The position numbers and the translations under genes were made by a program. A DNA stretch of 7,812 bases from positions 1 to 7,812 of the forward strand of contig DITJ01000088.1 of NCBI GenBank assembly GCA_002422795.1. Direction: 5' to 3'. The notes below the pieces were generated by a model. The model was not told where the DNA came from. It ran no database searches and worked only from the letters and a program-made list of their open reading frames with translations. Positions within the stretch are counted from its first letter, which is position 1. Every line of letters begins with the position of its first letter. Shown piece by piece: positions 1-6,026 of the stretch. This stretch comes from Alphaproteobacteria bacterium UBA6187. GTDB lineage: Bacteria; Pseudomonadota; Alphaproteobacteria; Rickettsiales; UBA6187.

Positions 1-56
1 TCTATATAGTTGGATTTATTATACAAATTTACGCTTTGAAAGTTACAATACAAAAG
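1..56 (+). repeat. Direct repeat, copy 1
   Basis: Positions 1-56 match positions 225-280 with about six or seven mismatches. The first 25 bases are identical. The spacing is 224 bp. In both copies the repeat encodes the same transmembrane end in the same frame, so it marks a tandem gene duplication rather than a mobile element. Copy 1 may extend left of the window. Confidence 0.8.
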
Positions 57-98
57 AATATCAGGATTCCTACTAATCAGCCTGTAAAGATTCATTAA
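1..98 (+). CDS. 3' end of a small membrane protein gene (partial, enters from left edge)
   Basis: Only the last 31 codons are visible, in the frame beginning at position 3 and ending at TAA 96-98. The peptide starts YIVGFIIQIYALKVTIQK, the end of a hydrophobic segment followed by a basic stretch, and finishes with a short polar tail. The first 56 bases are nearly the same as positions 225-280, and the peptide resembles the C-terminal part of the intact protein at 295-615 (AMKMTLKKK there, ALKVTIQK here). I read it as the first of three tandem relatives. I do not recognise the family by name and can assign no function. The rest of the gene lies outside the window. Confidence 0.5.
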   Translation, partial: YIVGFIIQIYALKVTIQKNIRIPTNQPVKIH

Positions 99-224
99 TT
101 ATTAAAAGTAATATAAATGCTTATTTTGATATTAGTACTTTGAAACATGCAACAAAAGATGAAAAAGCCTGGGATAAGTTTTTGAGGCAAAATGCGTTAT
201 TATTTATGGTTGGTTATGTCGGTT

Positions 225-280
225 TCTATATAGTTGGATTTATTATACAGATTCAGGCTTTAAAAGTTACGATACAGAAA
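225..280 (+). repeat. Direct repeat, copy 2
   Basis: Second copy of the repeat at 1-56. After about position 280 the two diverge: this copy continues into the ribosome binding site of the gene at 295, while copy 1 continues into a different polar tail. Confidence 0.8.
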
Positions 281-282
281 AC

Positions 283-292
283 AAGGGGTGGA
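283..292 (+). promoter_or_regulatory. Ribosome binding site of the 295-615 gene
   Basis: AAGGGGTGGA lies just before the ATG at 295; the AAGGGG core ends 6 nt before it. This decides the start and supports real translation of the small ORF. It lies inside the preceding remnant frame, so the two were probably once translationally coupled. Confidence 0.65.
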
Positions 293-294
293 AA

Positions 295-615
295 ATGGAA
301 TTGGAAGTAACCTGGAAAAGAGCACTTAAAATTTGGTGGGCATATGTATGGAGATCTATATTGGCTATGATTTTATCCTTTGTAGTATCGAGTGTTATCG
401 CGATTATTTTAGGTATTGCTATAGGCGGAATTGTTATACTGATATCTGGTGCTGCTAATGTAGATCAGCATTTATTAGGAGTTATAGGTAAAATATTAGG
501 TGGTATTATAGGTTTTAGCATAGGAATATATTTTTCTGTATTTGCTATGAAAATGACTTTAAAGAAAAAAAGCTTTGGTGAATTTAAGATTGTACTTATG
601 CGTATTAATAACTAG
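295..615 (+). CDS. Small membrane protein of unknown function upstream of nuoF
   Basis: This 106-residue protein has a strong ribosome binding site. The N-terminus is amphipathic and rich in Trp and Lys (VTWKRALKIWWAYVWR). A long hydrophobic stretch follows at about residues 21-51, a short polar break with AANVDQ, and a second hydrophobic stretch at about 61-85. The basic tail (MKMTLKKKSFGEFKIVLM) suggests a cytoplasmic C-terminus. The end resembles the fragments at 1-98 and 77-310, so it is probably the surviving intact member of a small tandem family. It ends 17 bp before nuoF on the same strand and is likely cotranscribed with it. I do not recognise a named family. Unidentified ORFs are known between nuo genes in some alphaproteobacteria, such as Rhodobacter capsulatus. 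A role in complex I is possible but unsupported by any motif. Confidence 0.75.
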   Translation: MELEVTWKRALKIWWAYVWRSILAMILSFVVSSVIAIILGIAIGGIVILISGAANVDQHLLGVIGKILGGIIGFSIGIYFSVFAMKMTLKKKSFGEFKIVLMRINN

Positions 616-632
616 AGAAGTTTGTAATAATT

Positions 633-1910
633 ATGCTAAAAAAAGAAGACAGAATATTCACCAACCTATATGGCGCGGAAGATCCGTTCCTTACTGGGGC
701 ACGTGCGCGTGGTGATTGGGATAAAACCAAGGACTTCATAGCCCTTGGCCATGATGCTATTATAGATATTATTAAAGCTTCCGGCCTTCGTGGGCGTGGT
801 GGAGCTGGATTCGGCACGGGCCTTAAATGGTCGTTCATGCCGAAAGAAAAGAAGGGCAGGCCTTCATATCTGGTAATAAATGCCGATGAATCTGAGCCTG
901 GAACCTGCAAAGACCGTGATATAATCCGCAACGATCCGCATAAAATCGTGGAAGGCGCGCTGCTTGCAGGTTACGCAATGCGTGCGGACGCGGCTTATAT
1001 CTATATTCGTGGTGAATTTTATAATGAAGCAGTGGCATTGCAACGCGCTATTGATGAAGCGTATGAAGCAAATTTAATCGGTAAAAATGCCTGCGGTTCA
1101 GGTTACGATTTTGACGTTTATTTGCACCGCGGCGCAGGCGCATATATTTGTGGTGAAGAAACAGCATTGCTTGAAAGTTTAGAAGGCAAAAAAGGCCAGC
1201 CACGCCTGAAGCCGCCATTTCCTGCCGGAGTTGGTCTTTATGGCTGCCCAACAACTATTAATAATATTGAAACTATCGCGGTTGTGCCTACAATCCTTCG
1301 TCGTGGTGCAAGCTGGTTTGCAGGAATAGGACGCGAGAAAAATGAAGGAACTAAGGTTTTCTGCATATCGGGTCATGTAAACAACCCGTGCAATGTTGAA
1401 GAAGAAATGGGTATACCGCTTCGTGAATTAATCGAAAAACATGCGGGCGGCGTACGCGGTGGCTGGGATAATTTACTGGCTATAATTCCTGGCGGTTCTT
1501 CTGTGCCGATGCTGCCTAAATCTATCTGCGATACGGTGCTCATGGATTTCGATTCGCTTCGCGCGGTGCAATCGGGCTTGGGTACGGCAGGTATTATAGT
1601 TATGGATAAGTCTACCGATGTAATTCAGGCAATCGAACGGCTTTCGCATTTTTATATGCATGAATCATGCGGGCAATGTACTCCATGCCGTGAAGGCACA
1701 GGCTGGATGTGGCGGATTATGAAGCGTCTGGTAAAAGGCGATGCAAAGCTGGATGAAATTGATGAATTGCTTGATATAACCAAACAAATTGAAGGCCATA
1801 CTATCTGCGCACTTGGTGATGCTGCGGCTTGGCCTATACAAGGTTTGGTAAGGCATTTCAGGCCAGTTATTGAGGAGAGAATAAATAGTTTCAGAGCGAG
1901 GGTTGCGTAA
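633..1910 (+). CDS. nuoF: NADH-quinone oxidoreductase subunit F (NADH-binding, FMN)
   Basis: NuoF is the entry point of complex I. It binds NADH, passes a hydride to FMN and hands electrons to cluster N3, on the cytoplasmic tip of the peripheral arm. At 425 residues it has normal length. Seen directly: the glycine-rich loop GRGGAGF (54-60) for nucleotide binding, the NADESEPG stretch (83-90), the FMN-region motif GAGAYICGEETALL (167-180), and four [4Fe-4S] N3 ligands, Cys346, Cys349 and Cys352 (ESCGQCTPC) plus Cys392 (HTICALGD). The start MLKKEDRIFTNLYG matches the usual alphaproteobacterial N-terminus, which supports the ATG at 633. Its ribosome binding site is weak: AGAGAAG lies about 12 nt upstream. 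nuoG follows after a 207-bp spacer. No damage is visible. nuoE, the usual partner, is not directly upstream. Confidence 0.97.
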   Translation: MLKKEDRIFTNLYGAEDPFLTGARARGDWDKTKDFIALGHDAIIDIIKASGLRGRGGAGFGTGLKWSFMPKEKKGRPSYLVINADESEPGTCKDRDIIRNDPHKIVEGALLAGYAMRADAAYIYIRGEFYNEAVALQRAIDEAYEANLIGKNACGSGYDFDVYLHRGAGAYICGEETALLESLEGKKGQPRLKPPFPAGVGLYGCPTTINNIETIAVVPTILRRGASWFAGIGREKNEGTKVFCISGHVNNPCNVEEEMGIPLRELIEKHAGGVRGGWDNLLAIIPGGSSVPMLPKSICDTVLMDFDSLRAVQSGLGTAGIIVMDKSTDVIQAIERLSHFYMHESCGQCTPCREGTGWMWRIMKRLVKGDAKLDEIDELLDITKQIEGHTICALGDAAAWPIQGLVRHFRPVIEERINSFRARVA

Positions 1911-1988
1911 GATATTTGATTATAATTTGCATGATAATAATCTTAATGTTATAGCAGTGCCGATATAGATAAAGTGAAGAAATAAAGT

Positions 1989-1996
1989 AGGAGGGA
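1989..1996 (+). promoter_or_regulatory. Displaced Shine-Dalgarno sequence, probably for nuoG
   Basis: AGGAGGGA is the best Shine-Dalgarno match in the window, yet no good start lies at normal distance. The GTG at 1998 is only 3 nt past AGGAGG and opens a 14-codon frame made of heptamer repeat. The nuoG ATG is at 2118, far downstream. The sequence touches the foot of the hairpin at 1997-2108. If the hairpin forms, about 11 nt separate AGGAGG from the nuoG ATG. nuoG has no purine-rich site of its own beyond the run GAAAAAAAT. Confidence 0.45.
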
Positions 1997-2108
1997 AGTG
2001 GTCAGTGATCAGTGGTCAGTGGTCAGTAGATTTAAGAAGTGATAAGTTAAGCTTAGCTTAGCTCAATACTTGAATTTACTGACCACTGAACACTGACTAC
2101 TAACCACT
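1997..2108 (+). repeat. Heptamer-repeat hairpin between nuoF and nuoG
   Basis: The left arm begins with the degenerate heptamers AGTGGTC, AGTGATC, AGTGGTC, AGTGGTC, AGTAGAT. The right arm holds the complementary series TTACTGA, CCACTGA, ACACTGA, CTACTAA, CCACTGA. Pairing 1997-2042 with 2063-2108 gives 46 positions with 5 mismatches and 3 G-U pairs, leaving a 20-nt loop. The downstream foot lies 9 nt before the nuoG ATG. There is no U-run, so it does not look like a terminator. The spacer before it (1911-1988) is AT-rich and I see nothing else in it. Confidence 0.85.
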
Positions 2109-2117
2109 GAAAAAAAT

Positions 2118-4160
2118 ATGCCAAAACTGAAAGTAAACGGTACAGAAGTTGAATTCGAGCAGGGTATGACGGTACTCCAGGCATGTGAAATTGCGGGCGC
2201 TGAAGTTCCTCGTTTTTGCTATCATGAGCGCCTGAAAATTGCTGGTAACTGCCGTATGTGCCTTGTTCAGGTTGAAGGCGGCCCGCCTAAACCTGCGGCT
2301 TCGTGCGCTATGCCCGCCGCGGATGGCATGATTGTGCATACTGATACCCCTATGGTAAAAAAGGCGCGTGAAGGTGTGCTTGAATTCCTGCTGATAAACC
2401 ACCCTTTGGATTGCCCGATATGCGATCAGGCTGGCGAGTGCGATTTGCAAGATGAAACAATGGCTTATGGTCGCGGGCGCAACCGCTATGACGAACATAA
2501 ACGAGCTGTTAAAGATAAATATATGGGGCCCCTGGTAAAAACCCAGATGAACCGCTGTATCCACTGCACAAGATGCGTGCGTTTCCTTGATGATGTGGCT
2601 GGTGTGCATGAGCTTGGCGCGGTTGGCCGTGGTGAGCATATGGAAATTTCAACTTATGTTGAAAAGAGCCTTACTTCCGAATTATCTGCAAATATCATAG
2701 ATTTATGCCCGGTTGGTGCGCTGACTTCCAAGCCTTACGAGTTTAAGGCGCGTCCGTGGGAGCTTACAAAAACTGAATCTATTGATGTGATGGACGCTGT
2801 TGGTTCTAACATCCGTGTGGATAGCCGCGGCAATGAGGTATTGCGTATCCTTCCTCGCCTGAATGAAGAAATAAATGAAGAATGGATATCAGATAAAACC
2901 CGCTTTGCCTGTGATGGCTTAAAAGTGCAAAGGCTCGATAAACCTTATGTGCGTAAAAACGGTAAGTTAGAGGCGGTTAGCTGGGATGAGGCTTTAGAAG
3001 TTGTTGCTACAAGAATAAACAAAACTGATGCAGAAAAAACTGCAGCAATTATGGGTGATCTGGCAGATTGCGAATCCATGCTAGCGCTTAAAGAATTTAT
3101 GCTTTCCCTTGGTTCGCATAATATTGATTGCAGGCAGGATGGAGCGGCTGTAGGTGAGGGTGATAGAGGATCTTACTTATTTAACAGCGGAATATCTGGC
3201 ATTGAAAATGCAGATGTTATTTTAATTGTTGGCAGCAACATTCGCTGGGAAGCTCCGCTTATTAACGCGCGTATCAGGAAAGCCTGGGCACGTGGTGCTA
3301 AAATTGCGTATATTGGTGCGGAACTGAACCTTAATTATACAGCAACACATCTTGGTGAGAATGCTTCCATTTTAGAAGAAATTCTAACCGGAAAAAATGA
3401 ATTCAGCAAAGTTCTGGAAAATAGTAAAAACCCGGCAGTTATTGTTGGTTATGACGCACTTATCCGTGAGGATGGCGCAGCTATTTTATGCGAAGTGCAG
3501 AATATTGCTGAAAAATATAACATGCTGCGTGATGACTGGAACGGCTTTAACGTATTGCACCGCGCAGCTTCTCGTGTTGGCGGGCTTGAGCTTGATATAA
3601 TCCCTTCGCGCAAAGGCAAAGCAACCCGCCAAATAATAAAATCATGTGCTTCAGGTGAGATAGAAGTTCTATATCTGCTTGGCGCTGATGAAATTGATAT
3701 GGATGCGCTAGGCGATGTTTTCGTTGTTTATCAAGGGCATCATGGTGATAAAGGCGCGCACCGCGCGGATGTTATATTCCCTGGCGCAGCTTACACTGAA
3801 AAAAATGCCACTTATGTGAATACTGAAGGGCGCGTTCAGCGTGCTTATCTTTCTTTCTACCCACCCGGTGAGGCAAAAGAAGACTGGCAGATTATTAAAA
3901 TGCTTGCGACAAAAGCAGGAAAAGATTTTTCTTATAATTCTATTGCGGAAATACGTGCAAGGATGGTAGAGATAGCGCCTAATTTTGCAAAAATAGATGA
4001 GTGTGTAAAAGCAGAGATGTTTAGGGTTGGTGGTGCCGGTAAAATTGAGGCAACCACAATTGCTGCAACACTCAAGAATTTTTATATGACCGACCCTATC
4101 AGCCGTGCATCGAAAACAATGGCGATGTGTAAGGAAGAAGTGTTAGGTGAGAAGTGTTAA
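2118..4160 (+). CDS. nuoG: NADH-quinone oxidoreductase subunit G (iron-sulfur protein)
   Basis: NuoG carries electrons from NuoF towards NuoI in the peripheral arm. The N-terminal ferredoxin-like domain holds a [2Fe-2S] cluster N1b (Cys34, Cys45, Cys48, Cys63). Next come cluster N5 with its histidine ligand (His95, Cys99, Cys102, Cys108) and cluster N4 (Cys147, Cys150, Cys153, Cys197 in DLCPVG). After about residue 220 comes a molybdopterin-oxidoreductase-like domain without redox cofactor motifs. The extra N7 cluster cysteines known from E. coli and Thermus are absent, as in alphaproteobacteria and mitochondria. The length, 680 residues, is normal. The ATG at 2118 gives the expected N-terminus but lacks a local ribosome binding site. 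The last nine or so codons (KEEVLGEKC), after the family-typical RASKTMAMC, are encoded by the heptamer array that continues past the stop codon. Confidence 0.97.
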   Translation: MPKLKVNGTEVEFEQGMTVLQACEIAGAEVPRFCYHERLKIAGNCRMCLVQVEGGPPKPAASCAMPAADGMIVHTDTPMVKKAREGVLEFLLINHPLDCPICDQAGECDLQDETMAYGRGRNRYDEHKRAVKDKYMGPLVKTQMNRCIHCTRCVRFLDDVAGVHELGAVGRGEHMEISTYVEKSLTSELSANIIDLCPVGALTSKPYEFKARPWELTKTESIDVMDAVGSNIRVDSRGNEVLRILPRLNEEINEEWISDKTRFACDGLKVQRLDKPYVRKNGKLEAVSWDEALEVVATRINKTDAEKTAAIMGDLADCESMLALKEFMLSLGSHNIDCRQDGAAVGEGDRGSYLFNSGISGIENADVILIVGSNIRWEAPLINARIRKAWARGAKIAYIGAELNLNYTATHLGENASILEEILTGKNEFSKVLENSKNPAVIVGYDALIREDGAAILCEVQNIAEKYNMLRDDWNGFNVLHRAASRVGGLELDIIPSRKGKATRQIIKSCASGEIEVLYLLGADEIDMDALGDVFVVYQGHHGDKGAHRADVIFPGAAYTEKNATYVNTEGRVQRAYLSFYPPGEAKEDWQIIKMLATKAGKDFSYNSIAEIRARMVEIAPNFAKIDECVKAEMFRVGGAGKIEATTIAATLKNFYMTDPISRASKTMAMCKEEVLGEKC

Positions 4161-4220
4161 GTAAGAAGTAAGAAGTAAGAAGTAAGAAGTAAGAAGTAAG
4201 AAGTAAGAAGTAAGAAGTAA
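4130..4220 (+). repeat. GAAGTAA heptamer tandem array over the nuoG 3' end
   Basis: Eight perfect GAAGTAA units fill 4165-4220. Upstream units are degenerate but in phase: TAAGGAA, GAAGTGT, TAGGTGA, GAAGTGT, TAAGTAA (4130-4164). That makes 13 units in total, with the nuoG stop codon inside the fifth. The perfect part should be prone to slippage, so copy number may vary between strains. Unlike the other spacers, there is no complementary second arm nearby. Confidence 0.95.
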
Positions 4221-4243
4221 GGGGTTTTGAATTTGTTTTTATA

Positions 4244-4366
4244 CCCCTCACCCTAACCCTCTCTCTAAGGGAGAGGGAATTCACAGGTGCCTTGCCCAAA
4301 ATCTAGAATGGGAGCACGGTATCCGTATATTCCCTCTCCTTGAGGAGAGGGTTAGGGTGAGGTGGC
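4244..4366 (+). repeat. Palindromic MITE-like element between nuoG and nuoH
   Basis: Two inverted arms, about 4246-4280 and 4329-4362, pair almost fully apart from a bulge and few mismatches. They carry CCTCACCCTAACCCTCTC on the left and its complement on the right. Each arm also contains a small hairpin of its own, for example CCCTCTCC-TTGA-GGAGAGGG at 4332-4351. The middle holds a weaker inverted pair (GTGCCTTGCCCA and TGGGAGCAC). TTATA occurs on both flanks (4239-4243 and 4367-4371) and may be a target-site duplication. Palindromes built on this type of GC-rich sequence are dispersed in many bacterial genomes. There is no coding capacity. After the element, 4372-4404 is AT-rich leader to nuoH with a weak GCGAGAA site. 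Confidence 0.75.
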
Positions 4367-4404
4367 TTATAAAATAATAATCCTCACATAAAATAGCGAG
4401 AAAT

Positions 4405-5403
4405 ATGGAAGAGCTTATTCAAAATTATATAATTCCTGCCCTGTGGATAGTCGGCAAAATATTGCTGGTTATAGTGCCACTTATTCTTGCTATGGCGTAT
4501 CTTACCCTGGCAGAGCGTAAAGTTATTGCAGCGATGCAGCTTCGTAAAGGGCCAAACGTGGTTGGGCCGTTCGGATTGTTGCAGCCTCTTGCAGACGGTG
4601 TGAAATTAATGTTTAAGGAAGTGATACTTCCAACTCATTCTAACAAATTTTTATTCGTGCTTGCGCCGATGCTAACCTTCTCCCTGGCTTTGCTTGGTTG
4701 GGCAGTTATCCCGATTGGCCCTGATTTTGTAATTGCCAATATAAATGTTGGCGTGCTTTATTTATTGGCTATTTCTTCCCTTGGTGTTTACGGAATTATA
4801 ATTTCCGGCTGGGCGAGTAATTCTAAATATGCATTCCTTGGCGCGGTGCGTTCTGCGGCGCAGATGATTTCTTATGAAGTTGCGATTGGTTTTGCAATTA
4901 TCACGGTGTTGTTAGTAAGCGGTACGCTTAACTTACATGATATAGTAATGCATAAACGCACCCTCACAGAAGAAATTTTACTTTTCCCGATGATGATAGT
5001 GTTCTTTATCTCTACACTTGCGGAAACAAACCGCCATCCGTTCGATTTACCCGAAGCGGAAGCGGAAATTGTGGCTGGTTATAACGTGGAATATTCATCC
5101 ATGACCTTCGCTTTATTCTTCCTTGGCGAATATATGAATATGATATTAATGTGCGGTATTACCACGATTTTATTCCTTGGCGGCTGGCTTCCTCCGTTTG
5201 GTATTGAGGCTCTAAGCTTCATTCCTGGCATAATATGGTTTGCCCTTAAAATTTCATTCTTATTATTTATATTTATATGGGTAAGGGCGGCTTTACCAAG
5301 ATATAGGTACGATCAGTTGATGCGTCTTGGTTGGAAAGTTTTTCTGCCGCTTACGCTTGTTTGGGTTGTACTTGTTTCTGGTTATATTGTATATAGTCGC
5401 TAG
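4405..5403 (+). CDS. nuoH: NADH-quinone oxidoreductase subunit H
   Basis: NuoH anchors the peripheral arm in the membrane and forms much of the quinone-binding chamber, linking electron transfer to proton pumping. It has 332 residues with about eight hydrophobic segments, the usual size. Family signatures are plain: LAERKVIAAMQLRKGPNVVG (35-54) in the first cytoplasmic loop, SYE at 156-158, and the acidic loop AETNRHPFDLPEAEAEIVAG (206-225) near the quinone site, followed by YNVEYSS. Start ATG 4405 gives the normal N-terminus. The upstream site (GCGAGAA) is weak. The stop TAG at 5401 lies inside a short heptamer repeat that also encodes the last residues. nuoI begins 31 bp later. Confidence 0.97.
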   Translation: MEELIQNYIIPALWIVGKILLVIVPLILAMAYLTLAERKVIAAMQLRKGPNVVGPFGLLQPLADGVKLMFKEVILPTHSNKFLFVLAPMLTFSLALLGWAVIPIGPDFVIANINVGVLYLLAISSLGVYGIIISGWASNSKYAFLGAVRSAAQMISYEVAIGFAIITVLLVSGTLNLHDIVMHKRTLTEEILLFPMMIVFFISTLAETNRHPFDLPEAEAEIVAGYNVEYSSMTFALFFLGEYMNMILMCGITTILFLGGWLPPFGIEALSFIPGIIWFALKISFLLFIFIWVRAALPRYRYDQLMRLGWKVFLPLTLVWVVLVSGYIVYSR

Positions 5404-5421
5404 TCGTTAGTTACTAGCAAC
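5394..5421 (+). repeat. Four degenerate heptamers across the nuoH stop codon
   Basis: TAGTCGC, TAGTCGT, TAGTTAC and TAGCAAC follow each other in phase. The second unit supplies the nuoH stop codon. GCTAGT (5399-5404) and ACTAGC (5413-5418) form a small inverted repeat with an 8-nt loop. The nuoI ribosome binding site AAGGA (5424-5428), 6 nt before its ATG, lies just after the array and outside it. Confidence 0.7.
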
Positions 5422-5434
5422 TCAAGGATTATAA

Positions 5435-5923
5435 ATGGCACTATTAGACAAATCAGCACGTACTATGTTCTTAACAGAGATTGCCTCTGGCATGTTGCTT
5501 GCCCTAAAATATATGTTTAAGCCGAAGGTAACGATAAATTATCCTTATGAAAAAGGCCCGCTTTCGCCTCGTTTCCGCGGTGAACACGCACTACGCCGTT
5601 ATGCAAATGGTGAAGAGCGTTGCATCGCCTGTAAATTGTGTGAAGCTGTGTGCCCTGCTCAGGCAATAACTATCGAAGCGGAGATGCGTGAAGATGGCAG
5701 CCGCCGCACCACGCGTTATGATATTGATATGGTTAAATGTATTTATTGCGGCCTGTGCGAAGAAGCCTGTCCGGTAGATGCAATTGTAGAAGGGCCAAAT
5801 TTCGAATTTGCCACAGAAACCCATGAGGAGCTGCTTTATAATAAAGCAAAACTCCTTGAAAATGGTGATATGTGGGAACAGGAATTGGCGAAACGGTTGG
5901 AGATGGATGCTCCTTATAGGTAG
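5435..5923 (+). CDS. nuoI: NADH-quinone oxidoreductase subunit I (two [4Fe-4S] ferredoxin)
   Basis: NuoI carries clusters N6a and N6b and passes electrons to the last cluster, N2, next to the quinone site. It has 162 residues, typical of the alphaproteobacterial form. Two CxxCxxCxxxCP motifs are intact: Cys63, Cys66, Cys69, Cys73 (CIACKLCEAVCP) and Cys102, Cys105, Cys108, Cys112 (CIYCGLCEEACP). The amphipathic N-terminal part (about 11-28) and the YPYEKGPLSPRFRGEHALRR stretch (37-56) are usual for the family and dock it onto NuoH. The C-terminus ends DAPYR, as in relatives, so it is complete. A good AAGGA site with 6-nt spacing supports the ATG at 5435. Its stop codon adjoins the foot of the next hairpin. 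Confidence 0.97.
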   Translation: MALLDKSARTMFLTEIASGMLLALKYMFKPKVTINYPYEKGPLSPRFRGEHALRRYANGEERCIACKLCEAVCPAQAITIEAEMREDGSRRTTRYDIDMVKCIYCGLCEEACPVDAIVEGPNFEFATETHEELLYNKAKLLENGDMWEQELAKRLEMDAPYR

Positions 5924-6020
5924 TTTGTAGTTGGTGGTTTGTCGTTTATAGTAAGAATTTCTTATTATATTCAAGGCAAACTAAACTTTAACTACAAACG
6001 ATAAACTACAAACGACGAAC
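5923..6020 (+). repeat. Heptamer-repeat hairpin between nuoI and nuoJ
   Basis: The left arm is GTTTGTA, GTTGGTG, GTTTGTC, GTTTATA. The right arm is TACAAAC, GATAAAC, TACAAAC, GACGAAC. Pairing 5923-5952 with 5991-6020 gives 30 positions with 3 mismatches and 3 G-U pairs. The loop is 38 nt and contains a 13-nt palindrome (TAAGAATTTCTTA, 5952-5964). The left foot starts on the last base of the nuoI stop codon. The right foot ends 6 nt before the nuoJ ATG. nuoJ has no Shine-Dalgarno sequence in those 6 nt; only a weak AGG (5918-5920) lies outside the stem on the upstream side. Confidence 0.85.
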
Positions 6021-6026
6021 GAACTT

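Larger units (their letters stand above)
77..310 (+). pseudogene. Second copy of the small membrane protein, apparently 5'-truncated
   Basis: An open frame of 77 codons runs from just after a stop at 74-76 to TAA 308-310. It has a polar stretch (HATKDEKAWDKFLRQN), a hydrophobic segment (LLFMVGYVGFYIVGFII) and the basic end ALKVTIQK shared with the fragment at 1-98. There is no in-frame ATG or GTG ahead of the hydrophobic segment. The only possible upstream starts are TTG codons at 140 and 182, neither with a convincing ribosome binding site. I therefore call it a remnant of a tandem duplication rather than a working gene, although start from TTG cannot be excluded. Its last 16 bases overlap the start of the next gene in another frame, and that gene's ribosome binding site lies inside it. 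Confidence 0.45.

Noticed and set aside
1998..2042. Possible 14-codon leader peptide starting GTG after AGGAGGGA
   Set aside because: Spacing from AGGAGG to GTG is only 3 nt and the frame is made of heptamer repeat. The site is better explained as the displaced nuoG ribosome binding site.
1997..2108. CRISPR-like array in the F-G spacer
   Set aside because: The units are 7 bp, directly adjacent and without spacers. The structure is a heptamer hairpin.
2100..2639. Minus-strand ORF of 179 codons antisense to nuoG
   Set aside because: It lies over the cysteine-rich, strongly conserved N-terminal part of nuoG and has no family features. It is a shadow of nuoG codon usage.
2118..4160. NuoG missing a cluster, considered as a defect
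   Set aside because: Ligands for N1b, N5 and N4 are all present. Lack of N7 cysteines is normal in the alphaproteobacterial and mitochondrial lineage.
4099..4299. Minus-strand ORF of 66 codons with a repeated YFLLLTS peptide
   Set aside because: The repeat is the reverse complement of the GAAGTAA array, which has no stop in that frame. The ORF overlaps the end of nuoG and part of the palindromic element and has no independent support.
4332..4351. Rho-independent terminator between nuoG and nuoH
   Set aside because: The stem CCCTCTCC/GGAGAGGG is followed by TTAGGGTGAGG and not by a T-run, and it is one arm of the larger palindrome. The operon continues downstream.
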